DNA from: Deinococcus hopiensis KR-140
Lineage (GTDB): Bacteria > Deinococcota > Deinococci > Deinococcales > Deinococcaceae
Length of the DNA: 25,316 nucleotides
Assembly: GCA_943327755.2 (NCBI GenBank)
Contig: CALPYF020000053.1
Location: forward strand, 1 to 25,316
Direction: 5' to 3'
Below are positions 9,949-18,829 of this stretch, in pieces (position 1 is the first letter of the stretch; each line of letters starts with the position of its first letter). The notes below the pieces were generated by a model, which did not search any database, was not told where the DNA came from, and worked only from the letters and a program-made list of their open reading frames with translations. The position numbers and the translations under genes were made by a program.

Positions 9949-12669
9949 GTGACGTCCCTCACCCCCCCGGCCATGGATCCGGAACTCACCGCCACCTACC
10001 TGCAAGACGCCCGGAGCGTCGCCGCCGGGCTGGAGGACGCCACTGTCGACCTGTGGGTTCCGGATCAACGACCCCATGCGCTGGACACCCTGTGGGTGCT
10101 CAGCCACCGCCTGCACGGCACCGCCGGTCTGTACGGGCACCCGCAGACCGCCGCGCTGGCCGCGCTGCTCGAACGCCTGATGGAAGGGCGCGCGCACCTG
10201 AACACCGACGAGGCCGTGCCGGTCCTCACGGCCATCCTGGAACGCGCCGGCACCAGCCTGCGTCACGCCCTGACCCGCATCGAGCAGGGCCAGAGCGAGG
10301 GCGACGTGGGCCTGATGTTCGCCGACCTGGGCGGCCCCGCGCAGGTCACGGAACTGCTGCGCACCCAGCCGTTCCAGCTGCAGGCCCGGCAGGCCAGCCG
10401 CGACGAGCAGGACGAGCTGCCGTTCGCGGTGGTCAACGCCGCCATCTGGGAAGACTTCGGCCCGGAAGCGGCCGAACTGACCGCCACGCTGCGCGCCGGT
10501 CTGCACAGCGACACCCCGGACCTGACCGCACTCTTCCGCGCCGCGCACACCCTGAAGGGCAGCAGCGCCATGGTGGGCCTGAGTGACATGGCCGAGGTCG
10601 GGCACGCCATGGAGGACCTGCTGGGCGCCGCCCGGGAGGACGCCGTGACCCTCGACCGGGCGCTGCCCCTGATCGACGACGGCCTGAACGTCGTGGAACT
10701 GGTGCTCGCCCACGCCGAGGGGCAGGTGCGCGAGGCCCCGCAGACCCGCATCCAGGGGTACCGCGCCGCCGTGAGCGCCCTGCTCAGCGGTCAGGACCCG
10801 GCCGCGCTGCTGCCCACCCCCGAGGTGAACGCCGCGCCGCTGCCCGAAACGCGCCTGAGTGTCCGCGTGGACAGCGCCCGCCTGGACGGTATGCTGGACG
10901 ACGTGGCCGGACTGGTCGCCGCGCGCGCCCGCCTGAACGGCCTGCTGCTGCGCCAGCAGCAGATCGCCGCCAGCCTGGACGCCGCGCACGAACGCGTGCA
11001 GCGCACCGTGCGCGACTTCGAGGAACGCTACCTGAACCCCAACCTGACCCCCGGCGGGGCCAGCGCGGGCGTGCCGCTCGACCGCCTGGGCGGCCCCACT
11101 CCCGCCCGGCCCGCCGACCTGGGCCTGCAAGACCGCCTGGCGGACTTTGGGGCGCTGGAACTCGACAGTTACGACGACCTGAACATTCTGGCGCGCGCCG
11201 TGACCGAGCTGAGCGCCGACCTGGTCGAGGTGCGGGCCCAGACCGCACAGGCCATCGGCTCGCTGGGCGACGAACTGACCGGCCTGGAGAAACTGACCCG
11301 GCAGCTGCGCGGCGAACTCAGCCGCGCCCGACTGGTCGCCCTGGACCGCGTGACCGCCCCGCTGCACCGCTGGGCCGGGCGCCGCGACGACCTGAAGCTG
11401 ACCGTGCACGGCGAGGACAGTCTGATCGACGCGCAGTACGCCGCGCCGCTCGGCCAGGCGCTGCTGCACCTGCTGACGAACGCCGCTGTCCACGGCGCCC
11501 AGAGCCCCGAGGAGCGCGCCGCTCAGGGCAAGAAGGCGCTGCTGCAGGTCGGCGTGGAGGCCCACGTGGCCGACGGTCACCTGCACGTCACGGTGCGTGA
11601 CGACGGGCGCGGCCTGAACTACGAGGCGCTGCGCCAGCGCGCCCTGCAGGCCGGGCACCTGAGCGCCGGGGAACTGAGCCGCATGACCGACGCGCAGACC
11701 GCGCAGCTGGTGTTCCTGCCCGGCCTGAGCACCGCCGCGCAGGTCACACAGGAAGCCGGGCGTGGCGTCGGCATGGACGCCGTGCGCGACACGATCACCC
11801 GCCTGGGTGGCCGCGTGAGCATCAGCAGCGTGCCGGGGCAGGGCACCGCCACCACCCTGCACGTCCCGGTGGCGCAGCAGATCGCCGACGTGCTTGTGCT
11901 GCGCGCCGGGACGCAGCGCGTCGCGGTGCTCGCCACGCAGGTGCAGGGCATGAGCGTGCTGGACGACCAGGGCCCCGCCCCGGACGGCAGCGTCGACCTG
12001 AACGTCCTGTGGGGCGAGACGCCCGCCGAGCAGCGCTACGTGGCCCGACTGGCCCTCCCCGAGGACGAGGGCGGTACCCTGCACCTGATCGTGGACGAAT
12101 TCCAGAACCTGCAGGAAATCGTGCTCCGCCCGGCCGGGAACCTCCTGAGCCCCCTGGAGTACCTCAGCGGCATGACCACCCTGAACGACGAGCACGGGCA
12201 GGCCTACCCGGTCGCGGTCCTCAACCCGTCCGGCCTGCGCCGCGCCCGCCCCGCCCGGCGGGACCGGCAGGTGGCCGCCGCCGCCCACAGCGCGGGCCGC
12301 ATCCTGCTGGTCGACGACAGCCTCAGCGTGCGCCGCCACGTGGGGCGCAGCCTGGAACGTTTCGGGTATCAGGTCGCCACCGCCAGCGACGGTCAGGAGG
12401 CCCTGGAACGCCTGCTGGCCGGCGAGCAGGCCGACCTGCTCCTGAGCGACCTGGAAATGCCGCGCATGAACGGCTTCGAACTGCTGCGCGCCGTGCGGTC
12501 CAGCCCCGCCCACACCCAGCTGCCCGTGGTGATCATGACCACCCGCGCCGGGGAGAAGCACCAGCAGCTCGCCATGGAACTCGGCGCGAACGACTACCTC
12601 GCCAAACCGGCCGAGGAACGCCTGCTGCACCGCCGCCTGGACGCGCTGCTCGCCGGGGTGCAGGCATGA
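9949..12669 (+). CDS. Hybrid CheA/ChpA-like histidine kinase with two HPt domains and a C-terminal receiver
   Basis: 906 residues from GTG 9949, chosen because AAGGAG lies 5 nt upstream; longer reading upstream would overlap the MCP gene. Domains: HPt1 with His53 (LSHRLHGTAG), HPt2 with His200 (AAHTLKGSSAMVG), dimerisation/linker region about 300-465 with an interrupted low-complexity loop (361-390), ATPase with N511 (LLTNAAVHG), DDGRG (551-555) and GRGVGMD (604-610), CheW-like regulatory domain about 637-760, and a receiver 784-905 with DD (789-790), Asp834 (LLSDLEMP) and Lys886. It autophosphorylates HPt histidines and should pass phosphate to its own receiver and the CheY proteins encoded nearby. 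Pseudomonas ChpA has many more HPt-type domains; this is a reduced version. Confidence 0.92.
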   Translation: MTSLTPPAMDPELTATYLQDARSVAAGLEDATVDLWVPDQRPHALDTLWVLSHRLHGTAGLYGHPQTAALAALLERLMEGRAHLNTDEAVPVLTAILERAGTSLRHALTRIEQGQSEGDVGLMFADLGGPAQVTELLRTQPFQLQARQASRDEQDELPFAVVNAAIWEDFGPEAAELTATLRAGLHSDTPDLTALFRAAHTLKGSSAMVGLSDMAEVGHAMEDLLGAAREDAVTLDRALPLIDDGLNVVELVLAHAEGQVREAPQTRIQGYRAAVSALLSGQDPAALLPTPEVNAAPLPETRLSVRVDSARLDGMLDDVAGLVAARARLNGLLLRQQQIAASLDAAHERVQRTVRDFEERYLNPNLTPGGASAGVPLDRLGGPTPARPADLGLQDRLADFGALELDSYDDLNILARAVTELSADLVEVRAQTAQAIGSLGDELTGLEKLTRQLRGELSRARLVALDRVTAPLHRWAGRRDDLKLTVHGEDSLIDAQYAAPLGQALLHLLTNAAVHGAQSPEERAAQGKKALLQVGVEAHVADGHLHVTVRDDGRGLNYEALRQRALQAGHLSAGELSRMTDAQTAQLVFLPGLSTAAQVTQEAGRGVGMDAVRDTITRLGGRVSISSVPGQGTATTLHVPVAQQIADVLVLRAGTQRVAVLATQVQGMSVLDDQGPAPDGSVDLNVLWGETPAEQRYVARLALPEDEGGTLHLIVDEFQNLQEIVLRPAGNLLSPLEYLSGMTTLNDEHGQAYPVAVLNPSGLRRARPARRDRQVAAAAHSAGRILLVDDSLSVRRHVGRSLERFGYQVATASDGQEALERLLAGEQADLLLSDLEMPRMNGFELLRAVRSSPAHTQLPVVIMTTRAGEKHQQLAMELGANDYLAKPAEERLLHRRLDALLAGVQA

Positions 12670-13421
12670 CCTCGGGCGACGGGGCCGCCTGCCTGGTGGT
12701 CTCGCCCCACCTGTCACGCGCCCTGTCGCACGCCGCCCTGATCGAGGCGGCCGGCTGGAGCGCCACGACCGCCGCCGGGGGCCTGCACGCCCTGACCCAG
12801 ATCGAGCGGGAACGTCCAGCCCTGGTCACCATCGATCCGGCCCTGGAAGACCTGAGCCCCGCCGACCTGCACGAGATCCTGCGGGACGACCCGGCCACCG
12901 CGCAGACGGTCGTCCTGATCCCCGGCGCGCAGCGGCCCGCCCGTTACGGCGGCCCGTTCGATGTGTCCACCCCCGCCGGCATGAGTGCGCCCGCCGCCCT
13001 GGCCCTGGCCCTGCAGACCCTGGACGCCCAGGCCGCGCCGCGCTGGAACGACCCGGAGGGCGCGGCCCTGAGCGGCGAGTTGAGCACCCTACCCCTGACC
13101 GATATCCTGCTGTGCGCGCAGGAACTGCAGCTGTCGGGCCTGCTGCTGATTCACCTGGGCGCGCAGCCCGCCCACCTGGTGCTGCGGCGCGGCGAGATCA
13201 TCGACGCCGAATGCGGCGAGCGCACCGCCCCGCAGGCGGTGACGCACCTGCTCGCCAGCCGCGTGCCCGGCGACTACCGGTTCCACCTGATGCCCCCGGA
13301 GCCTCTCGGCGAATACCCGCGCGGCGTGACGGTCCCCACCGCCCGCCTGCTGATGGAAGCGGCCGTGCAAGAAGACCACGCCGCCGCCGATTCCTCTCAT
13401 ACCGCCCTGGAGGCCTCATGA
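12666..13421 (+). CDS. Pseudo-receiver plus DUF4388 (PATAN) protein
   Basis: 251 residues; ATG 12666 overlaps the CheA stop (ATGA). Residues 8-118 look like a receiver whose first acidic pair is replaced (VVSPHL) while an Asp remains at the phospho position (ALVTIDPALED, Asp57); metal binding is probably lost. Residues about 134-235 form a DUF4388 domain: ALSGELSTLPLTDILLCAQ, GLLLIH, then VLRRGEIIDAECG and A-QAVTHLL. DUF4388, also called PATAN, is the output domain of PatA/PixG-type CheY proteins that control type IV pilus motility in cyanobacteria. This supports a pilus-related output for the operon, by analogy only. The next gene begins in the stop codon (ATGA). Confidence 0.82.
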   Translation: MTSGDGAACLVVSPHLSRALSHAALIEAAGWSATTAAGGLHALTQIERERPALVTIDPALEDLSPADLHEILRDDPATAQTVVLIPGAQRPARYGGPFDVSTPAGMSAPAALALALQTLDAQAAPRWNDPEGAALSGELSTLPLTDILLCAQELQLSGLLLIHLGAQPAHLVLRRGEIIDAECGERTAPQAVTHLLASRVPGDYRFHLMPPEPLGEYPRGVTVPTARLLMEAAVQEDHAAADSSHTALEAS

Positions 13422-14254
13422 ATCCTGCTGACATCCATCCCCCCATCACCGTTCTGGTCGTGGACGACTCCGTGAGCGTCCGCAAGGCCCTGGAACGCAT
13501 CCTGGCCCCCCAGGGCTACCAGATCCGCATGGCCGACAGCGCCGAGAACGCCCTGGAGAGCCTCGAACCCCTTCCGGACCTGGTGCTGGCCGACATCCTG
13601 ATGCCCGGCATGAGCGGCCTGGAACTGACCCGCATCATGACCGACCGCGGCCTGAACGTGCCCGTGATGCTCATGAGCGGCATCGTGGACGAGGTCACGC
13701 AGCGCGACGCGCAGGCTGCCGGTGCGCGCGGCGTGCTGCGTAAGCCTTTCACGCCCGCCGAGCTGCTGCCCGCCATCGCGCCGCAGGTGCAGGTCGCCCT
13801 GGACGCCCGCGCCGAGCGCGGCGGCCACAGCCCGGCCGCGGCGCCTGCGGCCAGCGCGGCCCCTGCGGCGGTGCCGGCCAGCCCAGAGCCGGTGCCGTCC
13901 GCCCCGGCCAGTGCAGCCCCCGTTCAGGGTGCGCCCGCCTCCGGCCCCCTGGCGGGCCTGAACGTCGTGAGCGGCGTGGAGGGCGCCGTGCTGTACAGCG
14001 CCGACGGTGACCGCGTCGCGCAGTTCGGGCCGGACCTGCCCGAGAGCTTCGCCATGTACGCCCGCTTCCTGGTCACGGCCGCCGCGACCGCCAGCCACCA
14101 CCTGGACCGCGGTGATCTGGGCAGCATCCTGCTCAGCTACGCCGGGCAGACCCTGCTGCTCACCCCGCACCGCGACGGTCAGCTCGTCACGCTGCTGCGC
14201 AGCGGGGACGCGGCGCCGGCCGTGACGCGCTGGCAGGCCGCGCAGCTGAACTGA
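13418..14254 (+). CDS. Response regulator fused to a Roadblock/LC7 domain
   Basis: 278 residues; ATG 13418 overlaps the preceding stop, with GGAGG-like CTGGAGG 5 nt upstream. Receiver 10-125 is complete: DD (16-17), Asp59 (LADILMPG), Ser87, Lys109 (LRKPF). An Ala/Pro/Ser linker follows (135-176). Residues 177-262 read as a Roadblock/LC7 fold: LAGLNVVSGVEGAVLYSADG, a helix with SFAMYARFLVTAAA, then LGSILLSYAGQTLLLTPH. Roadblock proteins such as MglB act on the Ras-like GTPase MglA that positions pili and motility machinery. I infer that phosphorylation of the receiver controls this module. No GTPase is encoded in the window. The Roadblock call is by pattern and less certain than the receiver. 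Confidence 0.78.
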   Translation: MNPADIHPPITVLVVDDSVSVRKALERILAPQGYQIRMADSAENALESLEPLPDLVLADILMPGMSGLELTRIMTDRGLNVPVMLMSGIVDEVTQRDAQAAGARGVLRKPFTPAELLPAIAPQVQVALDARAERGGHSPAAAPAASAAPAAVPASPEPVPSAPASAAPVQGAPASGPLAGLNVVSGVEGAVLYSADGDRVAQFGPDLPESFAMYARFLVTAAATASHHLDRGDLGSILLSYAGQTLLLTPHRDGQLVTLLRSGDAAPAVTRWQAAQLN

Positions 14255-14266
14255 TCTGCCGCGTGA

Positions 14267-14308
14267 GGCGAGTGGGTCACCCGGCGCGTTCCGGGTGGCC
14301 CACTCGCC
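14267..14308 (+). terminator. Terminator of the chemosensory operon
   Basis: An 18-bp stem (14267-14284 with 14291-14308) has a single U-G pair and a 6-nt loop and begins 12 nt after the stop. The tail GTCTGGCTGG is U-poor, as for other hairpins in this GC-rich window. Confidence 0.75.
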
Positions 14309-14378
14309 GTCTGGCTGGGGGGCGGGCAGGGCGCGCTGCGTGAACGGACGCCCGGTGGTGCCCGGCGGGGCCCGGCCC

Positions 14379-14384
14379 TAAACT
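14379..14384 (+). promoter_or_regulatory. -10 box TAAACT of the 65-residue gene
   Basis: TAAACT, 6 nt, ATG 14391: leaderless arrangement. It is the likely promoter for the two-gene unit that follows. Confidence 0.55.
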
Positions 14385-14390
14385 GCGCGC

Positions 14391-14588
14391 ATGACCTCCT
14401 CGCAGACGGCGCGGCTGCGGCGGCGCAACGCCCTGTGGCAGCGCCTGCGCCTCGAACCGCCCGGCACCCCGGCCTTCGAGGACGCGCTGCGCGCCCTGAT
14501 GGACCTGACCGGCTGGGATCGGCCTCGACTGCTGGCGGGACTGGGTCTGCCGGCCCAGGGTGAACCGGAGACGTCCCGTGAGCAGTGA
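14391..14588 (+). CDS. Small hypothetical protein coupled to the DUF421 gene
   Basis: 65 residues: a basic N-terminal helix (TARLRRRNALWQRLRL), a central helical part (EDALRALMDLTGWDRPRLLAGLGL) and an acidic tail. No signal peptide or membrane segment. Support for a real gene is the TAAACT box 6 nt upstream and an 11-nt overlap with the following membrane-protein gene, which would depend on its translation. The central helix pair resembles a small DNA-binding or protein-interaction fold but I do not recognise a family. Confidence 0.65.
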   Translation: MTSSQTARLRRRNALWQRLRLEPPGTPAFEDALRALMDLTGWDRPRLLAGLGLPAQGEPETSREQ

Positions 14589-15378
14589 GGTGATCCCGTT
14601 CGACTGGGGCCGGATGTTCCTGGGCGACGTGCCGCCCCTGTTCCTGCTCGAGATCGTCTTCCGCACGACCGTGATCTTCCTGTGGCTGCTGCTGCTGCTG
14701 CGCCTGACCGGGAAGCGGGGACTGGCGCAGCTGAGCCCGCTGGAACTGGCGATCGTGATCGCGCTGGGCTCCGCGGCGGGCGACCCGATGTTCTACCCGG
14801 AGGTGCCGCTGCTGCACGCCATGCTGGTGCTGGCGCTCGTCGTGGGCTTGCAGCACCTGCTGACGCGGCTGGTCATCCGCAGCGAGCACGTCGAGACCTT
14901 CATTGAGGGTGTGCCGGTGGAACTCGTGCGGGACGGCGCCATGCGGGGTGACGCGCTGCGGCGCGCGAACCTCAGCCGGGAGGATCTGTTCGAGCGGCTG
15001 CGCGCGCAGGGGGTGCGGCAGCTGGGCGAGGTGCAGCGCGCGTACTTCGAGCAGGACGGCAACCTGACCGTGTTCACCCACGCGCAGGACGCCCCGCCCG
15101 GCCTGCCGGTCGTGCCGCCGTGGGATCTGGAACCGCCGCGCGTGCTGCGTCCGGGTGAAGCGGTGAGCGGCCCGGTCGCCTGCCTCGCCTGTGGGGACGT
15201 GCGCCGCGACCACGGCGGGCAGGTCAGTGCCGGCCAGCTGGACCGCTGCGCGTGCGGCAGCGAGCAGTTCACCCCGGCCACCACGGATCCGCTGGCCCCG
15301 GGTGGGCTGGAGGCGGCCCCGGAGGGCCCGCAGGACGGTGGGGGACGCGGGGCCCGGTCCGGCGCTGGATCGTCCTGA
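14578..15378 (+). CDS. DUF421 (YetF-type) membrane protein with a cysteine-rich C-terminal tail
   Basis: 266 residues from GTG 14578 (GGAG 8 nt upstream). Hydrophobic segments at about 21-42, 56-68 and 79-99 surround RLTGKRGLAQLSPLELAIVI and GSAAGDPMFYPEVPLLHA, the conserved DUF421 membrane part. A cytoplasmic YetF-type domain follows (102-170: VETFIEGVPVELVRDGAM, LFERLRAQGVRQLGEVQRAY, DGNLTVF). YetF-family proteins are found in spore and envelope contexts with unclear biochemistry. Odd: residues 198-231 carry Cys202, Cys205, Cys224 and Cys226 (CxxC...CxC), a possible zinc ribbon not part of usual DUF421 proteins, then a Gly/Ala/Pro tail. Confidence 0.85.
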   Translation: MSSEVIPFDWGRMFLGDVPPLFLLEIVFRTTVIFLWLLLLLRLTGKRGLAQLSPLELAIVIALGSAAGDPMFYPEVPLLHAMLVLALVVGLQHLLTRLVIRSEHVETFIEGVPVELVRDGAMRGDALRRANLSREDLFERLRAQGVRQLGEVQRAYFEQDGNLTVFTHAQDAPPGLPVVPPWDLEPPRVLRPGEAVSGPVACLACGDVRRDHGGQVSAGQLDRCACGSEQFTPATTDPLAPGGLEAAPEGPQDGGGRGARSGAGSS

Positions 15379-15385
15379 AGTCGGG

Positions 15386-15407
15386 CCCGGGCTGACCGGC
15401 GCCCGGG
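15386..15407. terminator. Hairpin between convergent genes
   Basis: CCCGGGC (15386-15392) pairs with GCCCGGG (15401-15407) with an 8-nt loop. It lies between the DUF421 stop and the GNAT stop, so it could serve both strands. No U tract. Confidence 0.45.
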
Positions 15408-15425
15408 TGGGCCTGGACCCAGCGG

Positions 15426-16151
15426 TCAGTCTGCGGCCCGGGTGAAGGTCAGGCGCAGGGTGGTCAGCCCGAATCCGGCGCGGCGGATGTTGCGTTCGCT
15501 GGCGCTGCCGGGCGTGGCGAACACGCTGGCGAGCACCGCGCCCTGCGCGTGGGCGGCGTGGAGGCGCGCGGCGAGCAGCGCGGTCTGCGCGCCCAGGCCC
15601 CGGCGGCCGGGCAGGGTGGAGGTGCCGAACAGCGCCGCGACGCCTGCCGTGAGGCTCAGCGCGGCGGTTCCGGCAACCTGCCCGTCCACCTGCGCCTGAT
15701 ACAGCCCCGTGCCGGGCAGGTGCGCCACGACCCGCATGACGGCCTCGCTGCCGGGGCCGAAGCCCTGGGCGGAGAGGGCCGCCCAGCCGTCCGGGTCGTT
15801 GCTGCGGCGCACGTCCAGGGTGGGGGCCGGGGGGAGGTCGCGCAGGTCGTGCGTGTAGGCGTGCAGGACGTACGTCAGGGTGTAGCCCCGCGCGGTCAGG
15901 AGGGGCAGGGCCTCGTTCACGCTGGGGGCGAGGAGGTGCAGCGTGGCGGGCGTGTCGTGCGCGGCACTGAACACCTCGAAGGCCCGCAGGTCCGCTTCCG
16001 TGAGCGGCGCGCTCCCGTCATGCCACGCGCTGTTCAGCGGCAGGCCCGGGCCGTGGTGCGCGGCGACCAGCGGGCCGAATTCGGCGCGGGTGCCGCCCCG
16101 CCCGTGGGCCGCCGCCTCGGACTGCGCGAGCTGCCAAATGGGGTCGTTCAT
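15426..16151 (-). CDS. GNAT-family N-acetyltransferase
   Basis: 241 residues. The C-terminal half (about 111-237) is a GNAT fold: TLDVRRSNDPDGWAAL start, GLYQAQVDGQVAGTAALSL strand pair, and motif A FGTSTLPGRRGLGAQTALL (175-193) with the RRxxGxG/A acetyl-CoA pyrophosphate loop; NIRRAGF near the end is the usual motif B region. The N-terminal half (about 1-105) looks like a diverged second GNAT-like unit. It acetylates an amine of a small molecule or protein; the substrate cannot be told. Leaderless start: TAGGCT, 7 nt, ATG 16151. Confidence 0.85.
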   Translation of the reverse strand: MNDPIWQLAQSEAAAHGRGGTRAEFGPLVAAHHGPGLPLNSAWHDGSAPLTEADLRAFEVFSAAHDTPATLHLLAPSVNEALPLLTARGYTLTYVLHAYTHDLRDLPPAPTLDVRRSNDPDGWAALSAQGFGPGSEAVMRVVAHLPGTGLYQAQVDGQVAGTAALSLTAGVAALFGTSTLPGRRGLGAQTALLAARLHAAHAQGAVLASVFATPGSASERNIRRAGFGLTTLRLTFTRAAD

Positions 16152-16158
16152 GAGGGCC

Positions 16159-16164
16159 AGCCTA
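16159..16164 (-). promoter_or_regulatory. -10 box TAGGCT of the GNAT gene
   Basis: TAGGCT, 7 nt, ATG on the minus strand; leaderless arrangement. Confidence 0.5.
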
Positions 16165-16261
16165 GCGGCTGCGGGGGGCGGCGGGGGGAGTCCCTTAGGC
16201 CAGCCTTGACCTTGTGACGCACCCCCCCGTCGCCGGGCGGGGGGCGGGTGAACGATGGGTC

Positions 16262-16543
16262 ATGATCGCCTTCCACCCTCACCTGTTCGTCCGCATCGTG
16301 GAACTCAATGGGCCGCGCGCACCCATGCCCCGGCCCCTGTCCAGCGGCTTCAGCGAGGGCCGCGCGTACCGCGTGCTGGGCGTGTACAACCCGTCCGAGT
16401 CGTCGGACGCGTACTTCATCCTCCCGAACGACCGGGACGAGATGTGGTTCATCTGCCAGCGGCACCTGCGCTTCGCGGGCCTGCACGACACGTCCGCGCA
16501 TCACCTCGACCTGCCGGACCTGCACGCGACCGCTGCCGACTGA
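16262..16543 (+). CDS. Conserved-looking small protein of unknown function
   Basis: 93 residues from ATG 16262. It starts MIAFHPHLFVRIVELNGPR and has alternating beta-like segments (AYRVLGVYNPSESSDAYFIL, DEMWFICQRHLRF) and an acidic/His-rich end; this suggests a small beta-barrel or SH3-like fold. No signal peptide. The frame is open up to GTG 16214, but those extra codons are low-complexity Gly/Arg and an ATG with better codon use lies at 16262. There is no clear Shine-Dalgarno; AACGAT 5 nt before the ATG is a poor -10. Function not recognised. Confidence 0.7.
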   Translation: MIAFHPHLFVRIVELNGPRAPMPRPLSSGFSEGRAYRVLGVYNPSESSDAYFILPNDRDEMWFICQRHLRFAGLHDTSAHHLDLPDLHATAAD

Positions 16544-16601
16544 CGGCCGCCGACTGACCGGGGGCGCCGTAGCGAAGTGGATTAAACGGGTCAGGTCTCC
16601 A

Positions 16602-16630
16602 GTGCCCCGGCTGCCGTTACCCTGGGGCAC
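16602..16630 (+). promoter_or_regulatory. -10 box and dyad at the start of the siroheme operon
   Basis: TACCCT (16618-16623) lies 7 nt before ATG 16631, a leaderless start. Inverted repeat GTGCCCC (16602-16608) and GGGGCAC (16624-16630) flanks this box and its right arm abuts the ATG. The dyad could be a repressor operator over the transcription start. Being upstream of and across the start, it cannot be a leader hairpin if the transcript is leaderless. Confidence 0.45.
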
Positions 16631-18181
<1,551 letters not shown>

Positions 18182-18219
18182 CGGTTCTGCGCTGGAATGG
18201 CGTCCCAGTCGTCTTTCTT

Positions 18220-18229
18220 ACCGATCGGT
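18220..18229. promoter_or_regulatory. Perfect palindrome ACCGATCGGT
   Basis: A 10-bp perfect palindrome located 30-40 nt upstream of the -10 box of the precorrin-2 dehydrogenase gene. It might be an operator half of a TetR-like type; no regulator gene is adjacent. Confidence 0.25.
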
Positions 18230-18258
18230 CGGGGACGGCTGCCCCGCGCCCGGCGCGC

Positions 18259-18264
18259 TATGCT
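18259..18264 (+). promoter_or_regulatory. -10 box TATGCT of the precorrin-2 dehydrogenase gene
   Basis: TATGCT, 7 nt, GTG 18272: leaderless arrangement within the operon, giving the last two genes a promoter of their own. It also decides between ATG 18260, which lies inside the box, and GTG 18272. Confidence 0.55.
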
Positions 18265-18271
18265 GCGCCAC

Positions 18272-18829
18272 GTGAGTTTCCTCCCAGCCTTCCTTGATCT
18301 TCGCGGCGTGCGCGTCGTCGTGGTCGGCGGGGGAGAGGTCGCGCTGCGCCGCACCCGCATCCTGCTGGACGCCGGGGCGCAGGTGCAGGTCGTCGCGCCC
18401 GAGCAGCACCCGGACCTCGCGGCGCTGCCCGTGACGGCCCTGACCCGCCACTACCGGCGCGGCGACCTGAGCGGCGCGGCGCTGGTCGTCGCCGCCACCG
18501 GCTCCGCCGACGTGAACGGCGCCGTCGTGCGGGACGCCCGCGCGCAGGGTTCCCTGGTGAACGACGCCGGGGACGCCACCCGCGGTAACTGGCGCTTCCC
18601 CGCGCAGGCGCAGCGCTCGGGCGTGCAGGTCGCCGTGACCAGCGGGCGGGAACTTCCGCTGCTGGCCCAGGCGATTGCCGAACGCGCCGCAGCCCTGCTG
18701 CCCGACGAGGCCACCCTGGACGGCTGGACCGCCCGGCGCGAGATCGCCCTGACCCAGCCCGAAGCCGTGCGGACCGTCAGCCTGGACGCCCTGCGCCGCA
18801 ACATCCGCCAGTCCGTGGGGCTCGCGTGA
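18272..18829 (+). CDS. Precorrin-2 dehydrogenase / sirohydrochlorin ferrochelatase (CysG N-terminal type)
   Basis: 185 residues from GTG 18272. It begins FLPAFLDLRGVRVVVVGGGEVALRR, with the dinucleotide-binding GGGEVAxRR loop of the CysG N-terminal/Met8/SirC family; VVAATGSADVNGAV and VNDAGDATRGNWRFPA (about 90-110) are the family signatures, followed by SGRELPLLAQAIAE. It oxidises precorrin-2 with NAD+ to sirohydrochlorin; family members often also insert iron. Together with CobA this completes siroheme synthesis. Its stop overlaps the hemA start (GTGA). Confidence 0.9.
   Translation: MSFLPAFLDLRGVRVVVVGGGEVALRRTRILLDAGAQVQVVAPEQHPDLAALPVTALTRHYRRGDLSGAALVVAATGSADVNGAVVRDARAQGSLVNDAGDATRGNWRFPAQAQRSGVQVAVTSGRELPLLAQAIAERAAALLPDEATLDGWTARREIALTQPEAVRTVSLDALRRNIRQSVGLA

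Noticed and set aside
13112..13417. Upstream extension of the CheY-Roadblock gene
   Set aside because: The open frame runs back into the DUF4388 gene but is Arg/Pro/Gly-rich; ATG 13418 has a Shine-Dalgarno and overlaps the preceding stop.
16214..16261. GTG 16214 as the start of the small unknown protein
   Set aside because: The added 16 residues are low-complexity and lie in a C/G-run; ATG 16262 fits codon use better.
16562..16605. tRNA-like sequence (GTAGCGAAGTGGATTAAACGGG) before cobA
   Set aside because: It resembles a tRNA D-arm, but I find no matching anticodon arm, T arm or acceptor 3' strand.
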